A DNA stretch of 64,000 nucleotides from Gemmatimonadota bacterium (GTDB lineage Bacteria > Gemmatimonadota > Gemmatimonadetes > Gemmatimonadales > Gemmatimonadaceae): positions 310,001 to 374,000 of the forward strand of contig BJHH01000002.1 in NCBI GenBank assembly GCA_014192065.1. Reading direction: 5' to 3'. Shown piece after piece: positions 10,396 through 20,129 of the stretch (positions are counted from its first letter, which is position 1; each line of letters starts with the position of its first letter). The position numbers and the translations under genes were made by a program. The notes beneath the pieces are model-generated. The model searched no databases and was not told the DNA's origin. It saw only the letters and a list, made by a program, of their open reading frames with translations.

Positions 10396-11307
10396 CTAGC
10401 CGGTCTTGAACACAAATAACCCCGCACCGGCCACATACGACGGATCGCAGACAATCTTGCGCCCATTGAACCCCGGGCCAATCACGGTCTGCTCACGCGT
10501 GAAACTGCGGCCGAGGTCATTGCTGCGGTAGGCAACAATGCCGGCGCCACAGACGTAGAGCCGCACCGCACCGTCCGGCGCGATCGCAAGTTCCGGCACG
10601 CCGCCGAACGTCAGTGTCGCCCCCTGCGAGAACCTCAGGCCGTCCGCTGATCGCGCCATCACGGTCTGCTGCCCAAGCGATATCGCCATCAGCCAGGTGC
10701 CATCGGCGAGCGGAACCACGCTCGGGTCGGTGTACGGTTCCCCCGTGCTCCAGACAAAGGCCGCCGCGCGCGTCGTGAACCGCACGCCATCATCAGATTC
10801 GGCGCTGCACATCGCGCGCGCGACGCCCACCGGCGCGCCAAACCCATTGAGGTAGAACATCCGGATCTTGTTGCCGACGACCGTTTGTACGTCCGGATCC
10901 ACAATGCCCACGGGTGCTGTTACACCATCGACGACGATCGGCCCAATTGGCTGCGCCGTGTCGGCAACAATGCGCGCCACCCAAGTAGCGCCGGTCGATC
11001 CATTCACATAGTAGACCAGTACCGAGCCATCGGCGCGGCGTACGCCATCGGGCACCGACGCGTGATCGATTATCTGGTGCGAGTTGGTGAGCGTGAGCCC
11101 GTTCGCGCTCTGCGCGATCACCGTCTGGTGGAAATAGGGCCCGTTGGGATCCGTAATGGGCTGGTTGTTAGAACTCTGCGTCGGCGTGCACGAAACCGTC
11201 GCGGTGGGCGCTGTTGGCGTTGGCGCGTCCGACGGTGACGACGGCGACCACGAGTTCTCGCACGCCACCGCGCCTAGGATCAGCAGTCCGCCCATGGTGG
11301 TCCGCAT
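10396..11307 (-). CDS. Lipoprotein with sialidase-like beta-propeller
   Basis: 303 residues. The N-terminus MRTTMGGLLILGAVACENSW is a lipoprotein signal, followed by a Ser/Pro/Thr-rich linker. The rest consists of repeats like PYTDPSVVPLADGTW and YRSNDLGRSFTREQTV, resembling BNR/Asp-box or glycosidase-like propellers that present substrate on the cell surface. Catalytic residues of a sialidase are not evident, so binding or an unrecognised hydrolase activity are equally possible. ATG 11307 is chosen because it places the signal sequence at the start. Confidence 0.7.
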   Translation of the reverse strand: MRTTMGGLLILGAVACENSWSPSSPSDAPTPTAPTATVSCTPTQSSNNQPITDPNGPYFHQTVIAQSANGLTLTNSHQIIDHASVPDGVRRADGSVLVYYVNGSTGATWVARIVADTAQPIGPIVVDGVTAPVGIVDPDVQTVVGNKIRMFYLNGFGAPVGVARAMCSAESDDGVRFTTRAAAFVWSTGEPYTDPSVVPLADGTWLMAISLGQQTVMARSADGLRFSQGATLTFGGVPELAIAPDGAVRLYVCGAGIVAYRSNDLGRSFTREQTVIGPGFNGRKIVCDPSYVAGAGLFVFKTG

Positions 11308-11353
11308 CGTGGGAGAAGTTACCGCCCAAGCCCCGGCTTGGCCCACACACGGC

Positions 11354-12472
11354 TTAGCGCTGATCCTTGGTCGGATGCAATGTGAGTTTTTGCACGCGCC
11401 AGCTCAGGATCTCGCCCACGAACAGTTCATTCTCCGACGGACAGGCAATCTGGTGCGCCCAGGCGAACTGACCGACCTTTTTTCCCGCTTCGCCCAGCGT
11501 GCCGAGCACTTTGCCGTCGAGCGTGAGTTTGTACATGCGGCCCGGCACGGCATCGACACTGTAGAGGTACTGCGTGCCCTGCGCATTGGGTGGCGTGATG
11601 CAGATGGCCCACGGCGCGCCGCTCACGGAAAGCGGCGTGGCGCCCGCACGCGGCATGGCCCCACTCAGAATGTCGGGCTCCTTGTTGAACGGCACGTCGA
11701 TCGTGATGATGCGCACCGGATTACCGTCCGGATCAAACACCTGAATGCGGCGGTTGGTGCGGTCGCCGACGTAGATGTTGCCCTTCGCGTCGCTCGCGAT
11801 CGTGTGCAACGTATTGAACTGGCCCGGGTTGCTGCCACGCTCACCCCAGGTCTTGAGCCACTTGCCATGCTTGTCGAGTTTCACGACCCGCGAATTATTG
11901 TAGCCGTCGGCGACGAAGATATTGCCGTCAAGATCCCAGGTCACATCGGTCGGGCGATTGAACACGCCCCAACGGGGAACGAACGGGGCGCCCGCTGCGT
12001 GCGGCACGACTTCTTCGACGGCTTCGTCGCGGCGGCCCAGCGCGAGAAGAACTTTCCCGGCGGGACTGAACTTCACGACCATGTTCGTCCCTTCGTCGCT
12101 CGTCCAGATGTTCTGGTCCTTGTCGACCTGGACCGTGTGCGCGAAGGAGAAGCCGTAGAGATCCTTGCCGATCTCTCGAATGAACGTGCCGTCGGGACCG
12201 AACTCCCAAAGCTGCGCGGCGGTGGCGCCATGCACGGTGCTCCGCTGACTGGAGCGATGAAAGACGTAGAAGTGCTTCGCCTTGTTGACGGCGATACCGG
12301 TGACCTCGCCAAAGTTGAGACCTGCGGGCGGTCTCAGGACATCGCCCTTGGCATCGAACTTGATCTCGGTGACCTGCGCGTTCGCGACGGCCACGTCGCC
12401 ACCGAACAGGCAGAGGAGGCCGACCAGCAACGGCAAAGTGCGGGGGAACAACGCGCGCAGCGAACCGGTCAT
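11354..12472 (-). CDS. Peptidyl-alpha-hydroxyglycine amidating lyase (PAL)-like NHL propeller
   Basis: 372 residues with a signal peptide ending VANAQ. The mature part is a six-bladed NHL-type propeller. It aligns by eye with animal PAL, the lyase half of peptidylglycine amidating monooxygenase: VADGYNNSRVV corresponds to the PAL GYCNSR segment (catalytic Tyr, here Y191), FHR at 72-73 corresponds to the conserved Arg, and His112, His223 and His340 each sit at the start of a blade where PAL has its three zinc ligands. If active it would cleave alpha-hydroxyglycine-type N-glyoxylate conjugates. The physiological substrate in bacteria is unknown to me. A PHM-like monooxygenase lies at 44.3 kb. 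Confidence 0.75.
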   Translation of the reverse strand: MTGSLRALFPRTLPLLVGLLCLFGGDVAVANAQVTEIKFDAKGDVLRPPAGLNFGEVTGIAVNKAKHFYVFHRSSQRSTVHGATAAQLWEFGPDGTFIREIGKDLYGFSFAHTVQVDKDQNIWTSDEGTNMVVKFSPAGKVLLALGRRDEAVEEVVPHAAGAPFVPRWGVFNRPTDVTWDLDGNIFVADGYNNSRVVKLDKHGKWLKTWGERGSNPGQFNTLHTIASDAKGNIYVGDRTNRRIQVFDPDGNPVRIITIDVPFNKEPDILSGAMPRAGATPLSVSGAPWAICITPPNAQGTQYLYSVDAVPGRMYKLTLDGKVLGTLGEAGKKVGQFAWAHQIACPSENELFVGEILSWRVQKLTLHPTKDQR

Positions 12473-12538
12473 CTACGGCTCCGGATGGTGGGGAGGAGTT
12501 GCCGTCGGCGGAGGGACTTCGACTTCATTCACCTGCAG

Positions 12539-12612
12539 TGCGCCCAGAGGGACTTGAACCCCCAACCCTTTGCTCCGAAGGCAAATGCTCTATCCAATTG
12601 AGCTATGAGCGC
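12539..12612 (-). tRNA. tRNA-Arg (TCG anticodon)
   Basis: The minus strand folds as a 74-nt class I cloverleaf: 7-bp acceptor GCGCTCA/TGGGCGC, D-arm GCTC...GAGC, anticodon stem TTTGC/GCAAA around loop CTTCGGA (anticodon TCG, reads CGA), 5-nt variable region, T-arm with TTCAAGT, and discriminator A. CCA is not encoded. Confidence 0.95.
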
Positions 12613-12636
12613 GTCTCAAAAAACTTAACTCCCTGC

Positions 12637-13248
12637 TCAGGGCGCCGCGATTGGCCTGACCGGCCCGTGCCCAGCGTACACCATCGTCGCGCCAAGTTCG
12701 CGGAGGGTGCGCCAGCTCCGCATGGTGATTTCCGCCTCTTCATCCGTGATGAACTGCGGGTGCGTGAGATCGCCCGTGAACACGTCGCCGGAGTCGAGCA
12801 GCAGGCTCACGCTGTCGTCCGAGTGGCCGGGCGTGTGCACGAACTGGGCATCGAAGCCGAGCCCTTTGAGAAACGCACGGCTCTCGGCGACCGGCACGAT
12901 GACGTTGTCGTCGAGGTTTATCTCCGTATAGTTGTCCGCAGGTTTCATCCATTGCTTCATTGCCGCGATCTGCGGTACCTGCTCCGGCGTGACGATGAGG
13001 CGCATCCCCTGGTTCTTGAGGTCCTGCGCCACGCCGGCATGGTCGCCGTGAAAATGGGTTGCGAATCCGTGCGTGATCTCGTTGAGCGGAATGTCCTTTC
13101 GCTTCAACTCCGCCTCGAGCGCACCGAACTGGCCCACCCAGCCGAGGTCGACGAGCAGGCGTGATGTGCCCGCGCTCAGCACCCAGAAGTTGGTGGAACG
13201 GTAGCCGACGTTGACGATGGAGAGCGATGCTGGCTTGGCGTTCAGCAT
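12637..13248 (-). CDS. Metallo-beta-lactamase-fold hydrolase
   Basis: 203 residues. It has the MBL metal motif THFHGDHAG, then HTPGHSDDSVSL and the Asp of VFTGDLTH. There is no signal peptide, so the protein is probably cytoplasmic. The size and loop pattern fit small glyoxalase II-like hydrolases, but the substrate is not defined. It lies 24 bp from the tRNA-Arg gene and is divergent from the S9 peptidase gene. Confidence 0.85.
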   Translation of the reverse strand: MLNAKPASLSIVNVGYRSTNFWVLSAGTSRLLVDLGWVGQFGALEAELKRKDIPLNEITHGFATHFHGDHAGVAQDLKNQGMRLIVTPEQVPQIAAMKQWMKPADNYTEINLDDNVIVPVAESRAFLKGLGFDAQFVHTPGHSDDSVSLLLDSGDVFTGDLTHPQFITDEEAEITMRSWRTLRELGATMVYAGHGPVRPIAAP

Positions 13249-13430
13249 GGGCGAACGATAGTGGCGTTGGCTACTGGCCGCCGCTCTTGAGCCGCGCTCG
13301 CACCTGCTGCGCCCAGTTCCGGATGATGATGTCGCTCGCCGCCGGTTCGCACGAGCGGCATCTTGTTCGCGGTGCCACCTCGCGACAGCGACTGATAAGG
13401 GCTACGATATGCACTCCTCCCACCGACACC

Positions 13431-15458
13431 ATGCGCGCACTCACCGCCCGTTCGCTCGTCGCCGCTGTCGCACTGTTCACCCCGTCCCTCGCGTCCTCTC
13501 AAAACGCGCGTGGGCTTCGTATCACGGACCTCCCCGCGCTGCGCACCTTCGGCGATGTCGAGATCTCGCCGGACGGGAGCCGGTTGGCCTACGCGATTAC
13601 CCGCAACGACGTCGGCACGCGACCGACCTCGGAAGTGTGGATCCGCGACCTGAAATCGGGCGCCACGACACGACTCGGCGACGGCGGCACGGCGTCGAGC
13701 CCGCGCTGGTCACCAGACGGATCGAAGATCGCATTCACCGGCCGCGTCGGCGACAGCTCGGGTGTGGCAGTTGCAAAGGCCGATGGCACGGGCGCGCAAC
13801 TCTTCGCCGCGACGACCGGCACCAATGCCGTACTGCCCCGCACCGGCGAACGACTCGCCTGGTCGCCCGACGGGAAGCAGATCGCCTATACGTCCACCGC
13901 GCCGGGTCCAGAGGCCGACGCCAACGGCGACCCGATGGTCATCACCCGCTACGCCTACAAACCCACCGCAAGCGAAGGGCTCACCCGGTTCAACGACAAC
14001 CGGCGAACGCACATCTATATAGTAGAGCTCGCCACGCGCCGGACTCGCCAGCTCACGTCCGGCGTACGCGACGAGCATTCCGTGGATTGGTCGCCGAATG
14101 GGAAAGAGATCGCGTTCGCGTCGAATCCGGAACAGGACCCGGATCGGGTCTTCCATCAGGATCTCTTCGCCGTCGACGTTGCGAACGGTGCGACTCGCAC
14201 GCTCGCCCACATGAACGCCGTCGCGACCCATCCCCAGTGGTCGCCCGACGGCTCGATGCTCGCATTCCTTGGCACGGTGCGGCCGTTCCAGTCGTCCGAA
14301 ACGAATATGGAGAACTCGCACGTCTGGGTCGTGAACGCCGATGGATCGAACCGTCGCGACATTGGCACCACCGTCGATAACCCGCACGGCCCTCCACGCT
14401 GGTCGCCGGACGGCAAGGCGCTCTACAGCGTGGTCGGCGAACGTGGGCGCTCATCGCTCTACCGCTTTCCGATCGCCGGCGGCGCAGCATCGCGCATCCT
14501 CGACGGACGTCGCGTCGGCTCATGGTCGATGGACGGGAAGGGCCAGGTCGCGTTCGCGTACTCCACGCCGTCCGAGCCCGGCACGCTCGAGCTGTTCAAC
14601 GGCACCGGCTCGCGCACGACACTGCTGACACTCAACAGCGAACTACTTGCGGCGCGAACGACAGCGCCGGTCGAGGCCCTGACATTCAAGGCAAAGGATG
14701 GGCTCGAGGTCGAGGCATACCTCACCCTTCCACTCGGCCGCACCGCCTCGTCCAAGCATCCGCTCATCGTGAACATCCACGGCGGCCCGCACGGCGCGCA
14801 GGGCCCTGAGTTCAACAACAAGGCGCAGGTCTATGCGGCGCGCGGTTTCGCGACACTCATGGTCAACTATCGCGGCTCGACGGGCTACGGACAGCAATTC
14901 ACCGACGCGATCTTCGGCGACCAGAACGGAAAAGAAGCTGAGGACGTACTCGCCGGCGTGGACGCGGCGCTCGCGAAGTACCCGTGGATGGACGCCGAAC
15001 GGCTGGGCATCGAGGGCGGCAGCTACGGCGGGCAGCTCACCGACTGGCTGATCACGCGCACGAACCGGTTCAAGGCGGCCGTGCCGAGCGCCGGAATCGC
15101 AAATCTCGTCAGCTTCAACTACATGGCGTACTACCACGACTACCTCGCCGTGGAGTACGGACGCTACCCGCACGAGGGCGGCCTGATGGACACGCTCTGG
15201 GCGCACAGTGCGCTGCGGTATGTCGATCGCGTGAAAACACCGACGATGTTCATTCACGGCGAGAACGACAACGACGTGCCGATCGCTGAGGCGGAGCAGT
15301 TCTACATCGCGCTCAAGGATGTCGGCGTGCCAACCATCATGGTGCGATATCCACGCGAAGGGCACGGCCTGCGCGAGACGAAGCATGTAGCCGATGCGAT
15401 GGAACGGAGTATCGCGTGGTACGAGCGGTGGTTCAGCGCGCCGAGGCCTCTGCCCTGA
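13431..15458 (+). CDS. S9 family prolyl oligopeptidase (acylaminoacyl-peptidase-like), exported
   Basis: 675 residues. Signal peptide ending LASSQ, an N-terminal seven-bladed propeller with repeated SPDG segments (EISPDGSRLA, WSPDGSKIAF, WSPDGKALYS), then an alpha/beta-hydrolase domain with HGGPHG, the nucleophile Ser in GIEGGSYGGQ, the Asp in GENDNDVP and the His in REGHGLRE. Enzymes of this type cleave short peptides, often after N-acyl or prolyl residues. ATG 13431 starts the signal sequence; the open frame upstream is not protein-like. Confidence 0.93.
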   Translation: MRALTARSLVAAVALFTPSLASSQNARGLRITDLPALRTFGDVEISPDGSRLAYAITRNDVGTRPTSEVWIRDLKSGATTRLGDGGTASSPRWSPDGSKIAFTGRVGDSSGVAVAKADGTGAQLFAATTGTNAVLPRTGERLAWSPDGKQIAYTSTAPGPEADANGDPMVITRYAYKPTASEGLTRFNDNRRTHIYIVELATRRTRQLTSGVRDEHSVDWSPNGKEIAFASNPEQDPDRVFHQDLFAVDVANGATRTLAHMNAVATHPQWSPDGSMLAFLGTVRPFQSSETNMENSHVWVVNADGSNRRDIGTTVDNPHGPPRWSPDGKALYSVVGERGRSSLYRFPIAGGAASRILDGRRVGSWSMDGKGQVAFAYSTPSEPGTLELFNGTGSRTTLLTLNSELLAARTTAPVEALTFKAKDGLEVEAYLTLPLGRTASSKHPLIVNIHGGPHGAQGPEFNNKAQVYAARGFATLMVNYRGSTGYGQQFTDAIFGDQNGKEAEDVLAGVDAALAKYPWMDAERLGIEGGSYGGQLTDWLITRTNRFKAAVPSAGIANLVSFNYMAYYHDYLAVEYGRYPHEGGLMDTLWAHSALRYVDRVKTPTMFIHGENDNDVPIAEAEQFYIALKDVGVPTIMVRYPREGHGLRETKHVADAMERSIAWYERWFSAPRPLP

Positions 15459-15467
15459 ACCACGCCT

Positions 15468-16202
15468 TCAGCATTGCGGAGGTGATGCCATCGCAGAGAT
15501 GCGCGCGGCATCCCGGCGACGGATCTGCCAGCCGGCTCCAAAGACGACGATTGCCGTAGCAACGAACCAGAGATCAACGCGCGAGAACAGCTGGTCGGCT
15601 ACGTAGCCGGCGGCCACCTGCGACCGAGACTGAAAGAAGCTGTGCGATTCCCGCCGTGGCGTGAGGACGGCAACCTCAGCCTCGGTACCGCGCGTGGCCT
15701 TGATGGAGAGCTCCCGTTCACTCGCCGCTGCGCCCCAGAAATCGGATTCCATGCGGACCAGTGCCGGCGGCGCGTCGAAGCGGCTCTTCATGAGTACCAC
15801 AAAGTGCGAGCTCCCCGCCGTTGATGCGGAATCGCGCTCATCCGGTTCGGCGGTCACCTGCAGGAACTCCAGCTGTCCAGCCCTCGTGCCGTCGGTAATG
15901 CGGATGCGGCGAGAAACTTCGTCGCGGATGACAGGCTCGTGGGCGAGCAGCTCCGTTGCCGACAGATGCCCGTCTCCGTTGTCGTCGACTCCGCGCAGCG
16001 CCGAGAGCGGCAGCGAGAACACCGCGAACACGGCATTCCCGAGGATATGCAGCGTGCCCTGCTGCGCCGGCATCAGGTGCGCCCAGGCTGGCTCGGCGGC
16101 CAGCATGAGCAGCCCAACCGCGAGTGACGGGAGGCGCAGGATACCGCGCACCGCGTTGCGCCGGTGGCTCAGCGCGGGATCCTCGGCGCCGCGACATGTC
16201 AT
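15468..16202 (-). CDS. Exported, C-terminally anchored protein with an EF-hand
   Basis: 244 residues. A signal peptide ends EPAWA. Next to it is a full EF-hand loop, DDNGDGHLSATE, with acidic or oxygen ligands at positions 1, 3, 5, 9 and 12. A predicted membrane helix (LWFVATAIVVFGAGWQI) lies near the C-terminus and is followed by Arg-rich residues, so most of the protein should face the periplasm. I recognise no enzymatic domain. Its ATG overlaps the stop of the YHYH gene by 4 bases, so the two are coupled and may act together. Confidence 0.75.
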   Translation of the reverse strand: MTCRGAEDPALSHRRNAVRGILRLPSLAVGLLMLAAEPAWAHLMPAQQGTLHILGNAVFAVFSLPLSALRGVDDNGDGHLSATELLAHEPVIRDEVSRRIRITDGTRAGQLEFLQVTAEPDERDSASTAGSSHFVVLMKSRFDAPPALVRMESDFWGAAASERELSIKATRGTEAEVAVLTPRRESHSFFQSRSQVAAGYVADQLFSRVDLWFVATAIVVFGAGWQIRRRDAARISAMASPPQC

Positions 16203-17194
16203 CGCGCCGCGCTCACCGGACCGAGCCGTCCCTTCATACAGCGCTGGATGTAGGGGTAGGTGTCGGTGATGTAGTAGTGGTACGTGCCATTCGGATACTC
16301 GGGCGTGACACCGGTGCGTCCGTTGCATTCGTCGAGCTCGCCAGAACCGGCCACGTACAGGTAATCCTGCGTGAATGTGCCCATCGGAAAGGTCGCGACC
16401 GAAGGACGTCCCGCGTCGGGCGTAGACTTCTTCTGCCAACTGCCGCGCATGACCTTGATTGGCGACGTGGCGCTGGTGGCGTCGGTGTAGCCGTATCGCG
16501 CGTAGATCGGAAACCCGTCGATAGCGAACGCGACCAGCGTCATGGCCTGGCCCTTGTTCAGCTTGTTGATGATGCCTTCGGGCATCCCGTGATAGTGGTA
16601 CTGACCATTGGGCTGCACGTGCGCATTGCTTTCGTCCGTTCCGAATGCGAACGCGCCCCCGAGTGCCTCGAGTCTCCAGGGATCCTGTCCGTTGGCGGCA
16701 ACGCAGCCGGCCCCCGGCGCCGTGCCCGTGGCCGTCGACATGCAGGTGCCAGCCGTACCCGGATCGAGCTTCACGCTATTGATGGCGTAGCCCGGATTCA
16801 TCACTGGGCCGGAGACGCCGCCCGTGCTCGTCGGCGAGAGCGTGAAGTTCACGACAATGTTCTGCACAGAGATCGGCGTCGCGAAGTTGCCAGTATTGAC
16901 TACATGATCCGGAATGCCGTTGCCCGCAACGGTGCGAACGGTGCTGGTGCAAGTCCAGCTGTAGACGCTGTTCGCCTGCACCTTGGCGCTGCCGTTGAAG
17001 GCGCTGTAGCTCAGGCCACAGAGCGCATCTCCAGCGCCCGTGGCCGGGGTAGACCCGGTCGGTGTCGCGGCCGTAGGTGAAGCACTACCGCCACAGGCCA
17101 TGAGGCTGACCGCGACGGCCAGCATTGTCAGGGCTACGATGACTGGACGCGTGACGCGGACCATCGCGCGCGATCGAGAGGACGAGGCTGGCAT
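16199..17194 (-). CDS. YHYH-domain lipoprotein
   Basis: Up to 331 residues. The N-terminus has a lipobox (AVSLMACGG) and a Ser/Thr/Pro linker. The core has the defining GQYHYHGMP motif, then AFAIDGFPIYARYG and a second His-Tyr element NGTYHYYITD near the C-terminus, with Cys residues that may form disulfides. YHYH proteins are widespread exported proteins without an assigned function; the clustered His/Tyr suggests metal binding. The start could be 17194 or 17164 (MVRVTRP); neither has a clear Shine-Dalgarno sequence. Fourth or fifth gene of a leftward operon. Confidence 0.8.
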   Translation of the reverse strand: MPASSSRSRAMVRVTRPVIVALTMLAVAVSLMACGGSASPTAATPTGSTPATGAGDALCGLSYSAFNGSAKVQANSVYSWTCTSTVRTVAGNGIPDHVVNTGNFATPISVQNIVVNFTLSPTSTGGVSGPVMNPGYAINSVKLDPGTAGTCMSTATGTAPGAGCVAANGQDPWRLEALGGAFAFGTDESNAHVQPNGQYHYHGMPEGIINKLNKGQAMTLVAFAIDGFPIYARYGYTDATSATSPIKVMRGSWQKKSTPDAGRPSVATFPMGTFTQDYLYVAGSGELDECNGRTGVTPEYPNGTYHYYITDTYPYIQRCMKGRLGPVSAAR

Positions 17195-17251
17195 GGGGTA
17201 GGCGTGCGAAGGTTGACCTGCATCAGTTCGACGCCCTTGGCCCGGATGATG

Positions 17252-18355
17252 TTAACGCCACTGCTGCACCGGCTTCCCGAGCAGGTCCATCTTTGGCCGC
17301 ACGCCGAGCCCCGGCTCATGCGACGCGGCCAGGCGACCGTGCTTTCGCTGCGGCGCACCATCGGCACACGCGACGGTCACGTACGAGTTGAAGTCCGTCG
17401 CCGAAAAGAGGAACCGCTCCGGCGTGCTGTGCGCGAGATGCGCGATGGCCGCGGTGATGATGTCGCCGCCCCAGGTGTCTTCGATGGTCATCGCGATGCC
17501 GGCCGATACGCAGAGATCGCGGATCTGCCGCGCTTTGGTGAGGCCTCCGACCTTGGAGATCTTGAGGTTGATCACGTCCATCGCCTGGTCGGCAATTCCA
17601 CGCACCACCATGTCGATGCCATCTACCACTTCGTCGAGCACGAAAGGGCGATTGGTGTGCCGCCGCACCGCGAGGCACTGCTCGTACGTCATGCAGGGCT
17701 GCTCGATGTACACGTTCACGTTCCGCACCGCGTCGACCACGCGCATCGCTACATGCTGCGTCCATCCGGTATTCGCGTCGGCGATGAGCACATCACCGGC
17801 ATGGAGTTTCGCCGCAGCGGCGTGAATGCGCGCGATATCGGTGTCGGCGTCTCCGCCCACCTTCAGCTGAAACTTGGTGTACCCCTCGCTCCGGTATTGC
17901 GCGATGCGCGCTGCCATCGCCTCCGGCGCATCCTGCGAAATCGCGCGGTAGAGCGCAAAATCGGCGCCCACATGCCCGCCCATCAGCGTAGCCACGGGCA
18001 ATCCACTTGCTTTGCCAAGCAGGTCCCAGCAGGCCATGTCGATCGCGGATTTCACATAGGGGTGGCCGCGCATCGCGGCGTCCATCCGTTCGTTCAGCAC
18101 GCCGAGTGCGAGCGGATCGGCGCCGATCAACTGCGGCGCGAGTTCGGCGATACCAGTGCGGGCGCCTCGCGCATACGCGGGGAGGTACGCCGGGCCGAGC
18201 GGACAGACCTCGCCCCAGCCGGTGAGGCCGGCGTCGGTATCGACTGCCACGACCGTCGAGTCGAATACGGAAACTGAATTCCCGCCCGACCACTTGTAGC
18301 TCCCCTCGTGCAGCGGGAGGTCCAGCTGGTACATCCGGATGCCGATGATCTTCAT
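17252..18355 (-). CDS. Mandelate racemase/enolase-superfamily dehydratase, cis-3-hydroxyproline dehydratase-like
   Basis: 367 residues. N-terminal capping domain, then a TIM barrel with the KFQLKVGG lysine motif, metal ligands in [15 protein letters not shown] and LDEVVDG, and the distal segment [18 protein letters not shown]. This arrangement resembles cis-3-hydroxy-L-proline dehydratase, which gives delta-1-pyrroline-2-carboxylate through an enamine, but other acid-sugar or amino-acid dehydratases and racemases of the superfamily cannot be excluded. A RidA-type protein, whose family hydrolyses reactive enamines, is in the same operon, which supports the idea. Confidence 0.75.
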   Translation of the reverse strand: MKIIGIRMYQLDLPLHEGSYKWSGGNSVSVFDSTVVAVDTDAGLTGWGEVCPLGPAYLPAYARGARTGIAELAPQLIGADPLALGVLNERMDAAMRGHPYVKSAIDMACWDLLGKASGLPVATLMGGHVGADFALYRAISQDAPEAMAARIAQYRSEGYTKFQLKVGGDADTDIARIHAAAAKLHAGDVLIADANTGWTQHVAMRVVDAVRNVNVYIEQPCMTYEQCLAVRRHTNRPFVLDEVVDGIDMVVRGIADQAMDVINLKISKVGGLTKARQIRDLCVSAGIAMTIEDTWGGDIITAAIAHLAHSTPERFLFSATDFNSYVTVACADGAPQRKHGRLAASHEPGLGVRPKMDLLGKPVQQWR

Positions 18356-18421
18356 GGGCGACAAAGATGTCGTGTGCGCGTCAGGTTGGCGACCCAGCAT
18401 GCCGGTAGCTGTCGCGGCGAT

Positions 18422-20083
18422 TCACTGCTTGCCGAAGCGCTGTTCCATCAAGACCCATGTGTTGGGGTCAAGCGCGACTGCGCCAGGCGCCTTGGCTGCC
18501 GCTATTTCGAATCGTTGCCGCCGTTGCGTCAGTTCGATTTTCTCCAGTTTTAGCACCCCGTCCGTCGTGACACCCACTTCGAGGGGCAGCCGATACGCAT
18601 CGCCCGGCTGAGCCTGCGTGAGATCGATCGTGACCTTGTGCGAGATGGCGTCATACTGCCAGCTGCCTTCGACGACTGGCGATCCCGCACGCGAAAGCCA
18701 CTGGTGGAAGAACCAGCCCAGATCGGCGCCGGAGACCTCCTCCATCACGCGGCGAAAATCGTCAGTGGATGCATTCCCGTTTCGGTACCGCCGGTAGTAC
18801 TCGCGAATTCCCTCACGAAACCGTTCGGAACCGACCTGCGCGCGCAACATGTGCAGCGTCCAGCCGCCTTTCTGATAGATGAGCTGATTGAGGACGTTCT
18901 TCATGTTCGCCAGGTTGTCGTGCAACACGGCCACGCCCGGCATCCGTCGTTCAAGCGTAAACGCCGTTTCACGACTGCGCTGCAGACCCGCCACGAAGGC
19001 ATCGCGGCCCTGGTAGTGCTCGGTAAAGAGCAGCGTGAAATAGGTCGCGAACCCTTCGCTGAGCCACACATCGTCCCAATCGCGCTCGGTGACGGCGTTG
19101 CCGAACCATTGATGCGCAATCTCGTGGGCAATGAGACCCGTACCGGAGCGCATCGCGCCGGTGGCCGGATTCTCCAGGATGGAGTTCTCCCCATAGAAAA
19201 TCACGCTGGCATGTTCGGTGCCGCCGCCAAATCCTGCGGCCTCCACGTTGGCGAGTTTTTCATAGGAATACGGTCCGATCATTTCACTGAAGAGCTCCAT
19301 CGCCTGCCGCGCGGTGGGTTCGAACCACGCGGGACCTGTCGCGCGCTCCTGCCGGTACACCCACGTCTGCAACTCCACGCCCGCGACCGTGCCGGCGTGA
19401 TGTACTGCAAACTCGGCGACGCCTACTGCGTTCAGCCACGACGAAATCGGCACTGATTGTTTCCAGTGCGTAAGGCGCCGTCCGTCGCCCAGGTCGACCT
19501 CCTCCTGCAACAAGCCGTTGGCCACCACCTGGTACTTTGCTGGCGCCGTGACGATAAAGGCGCTCGTCGCCTTGTCGTATGGGTGATCGATCATCGGCAG
19601 CCACTGGCGCGCGTTGTTGGGCCAGTTTTCGCTGAAGAAGGAGCGCTGGCCAAACTTGTTCTTGAGGATGCGCAACCCACCCGCGGGAATGCCGCGATAC
19701 TGAATGGTGAACTTGCGTCGCTCGCCCGCCTTCGGCGCCGCGCTGAGCGAAATGCGCAGGCGATCGGCGTCGTGCGTGAATCGCAATGGTGCGCCTGCCG
19801 AAATGAGGCTCGTGACGCGCATCCCCTTGCCATCGTTCTCCGACGCAAGGTCGAGCGCGACATCAGTGACGCCGTCGGTGACAAACCGGAGGTCAACAAT
19901 CGCTTCGCCCACGATCTCGTCGGTCTCGTCGCTGAGCGTCAGGTGAAACGCGTAGTCGAGCGCGTCCACACCCGACTGCCGCGGATACGTGTCCACCGGT
20001 GAGTGCCAAGCCGCGGCGCTGGCACACACGAAGAACGCGACTGCGACGCTCAGGAACTTCCACCGGCTGTGCCGTGCGGTCAT
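18422..20083 (-). CDS. M1 family zinc metallopeptidase, exported
   Basis: 553 residues with a signal peptide ending CASAAA. The gluzincin motif HEIAHQWFG with the downstream Glu in LSEGFATYF is complete. Instead of the usual GAMEN exopeptidase motif it has GGGTEHAS, so the N-terminal amine may be held differently. The usual C-terminal helical domain is short, as in other bacterial M1 enzymes of this size. Expected role: removal of N-terminal residues from peptides outside the cytoplasm. It lies 46 bp after ridA on the same strand. Confidence 0.9.
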   Translation of the reverse strand: MTARHSRWKFLSVAVAFFVCASAAAWHSPVDTYPRQSGVDALDYAFHLTLSDETDEIVGEAIVDLRFVTDGVTDVALDLASENDGKGMRVTSLISAGAPLRFTHDADRLRISLSAAPKAGERRKFTIQYRGIPAGGLRILKNKFGQRSFFSENWPNNARQWLPMIDHPYDKATSAFIVTAPAKYQVVANGLLQEEVDLGDGRRLTHWKQSVPISSWLNAVGVAEFAVHHAGTVAGVELQTWVYRQERATGPAWFEPTARQAMELFSEMIGPYSYEKLANVEAAGFGGGTEHASVIFYGENSILENPATGAMRSGTGLIAHEIAHQWFGNAVTERDWDDVWLSEGFATYFTLLFTEHYQGRDAFVAGLQRSRETAFTLERRMPGVAVLHDNLANMKNVLNQLIYQKGGWTLHMLRAQVGSERFREGIREYYRRYRNGNASTDDFRRVMEEVSGADLGWFFHQWLSRAGSPVVEGSWQYDAISHKVTIDLTQAQPGDAYRLPLEVGVTTDGVLKLEKIELTQRRQRFEIAAAKAPGAVALDPNTWVLMEQRFGKQ

Positions 20084-20129
20084 CTGTGTTCTCGCTTCCT
20101 GGTCATGCGGTGGCGGTAGGGCTGACCTG

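Noticed and set aside
11144-12601. 485-codon plus-strand frame running across the tRNA-Arg
   Set aside because: It covers the antisense of the PAL-like gene and part of a tRNA; not a plausible protein.
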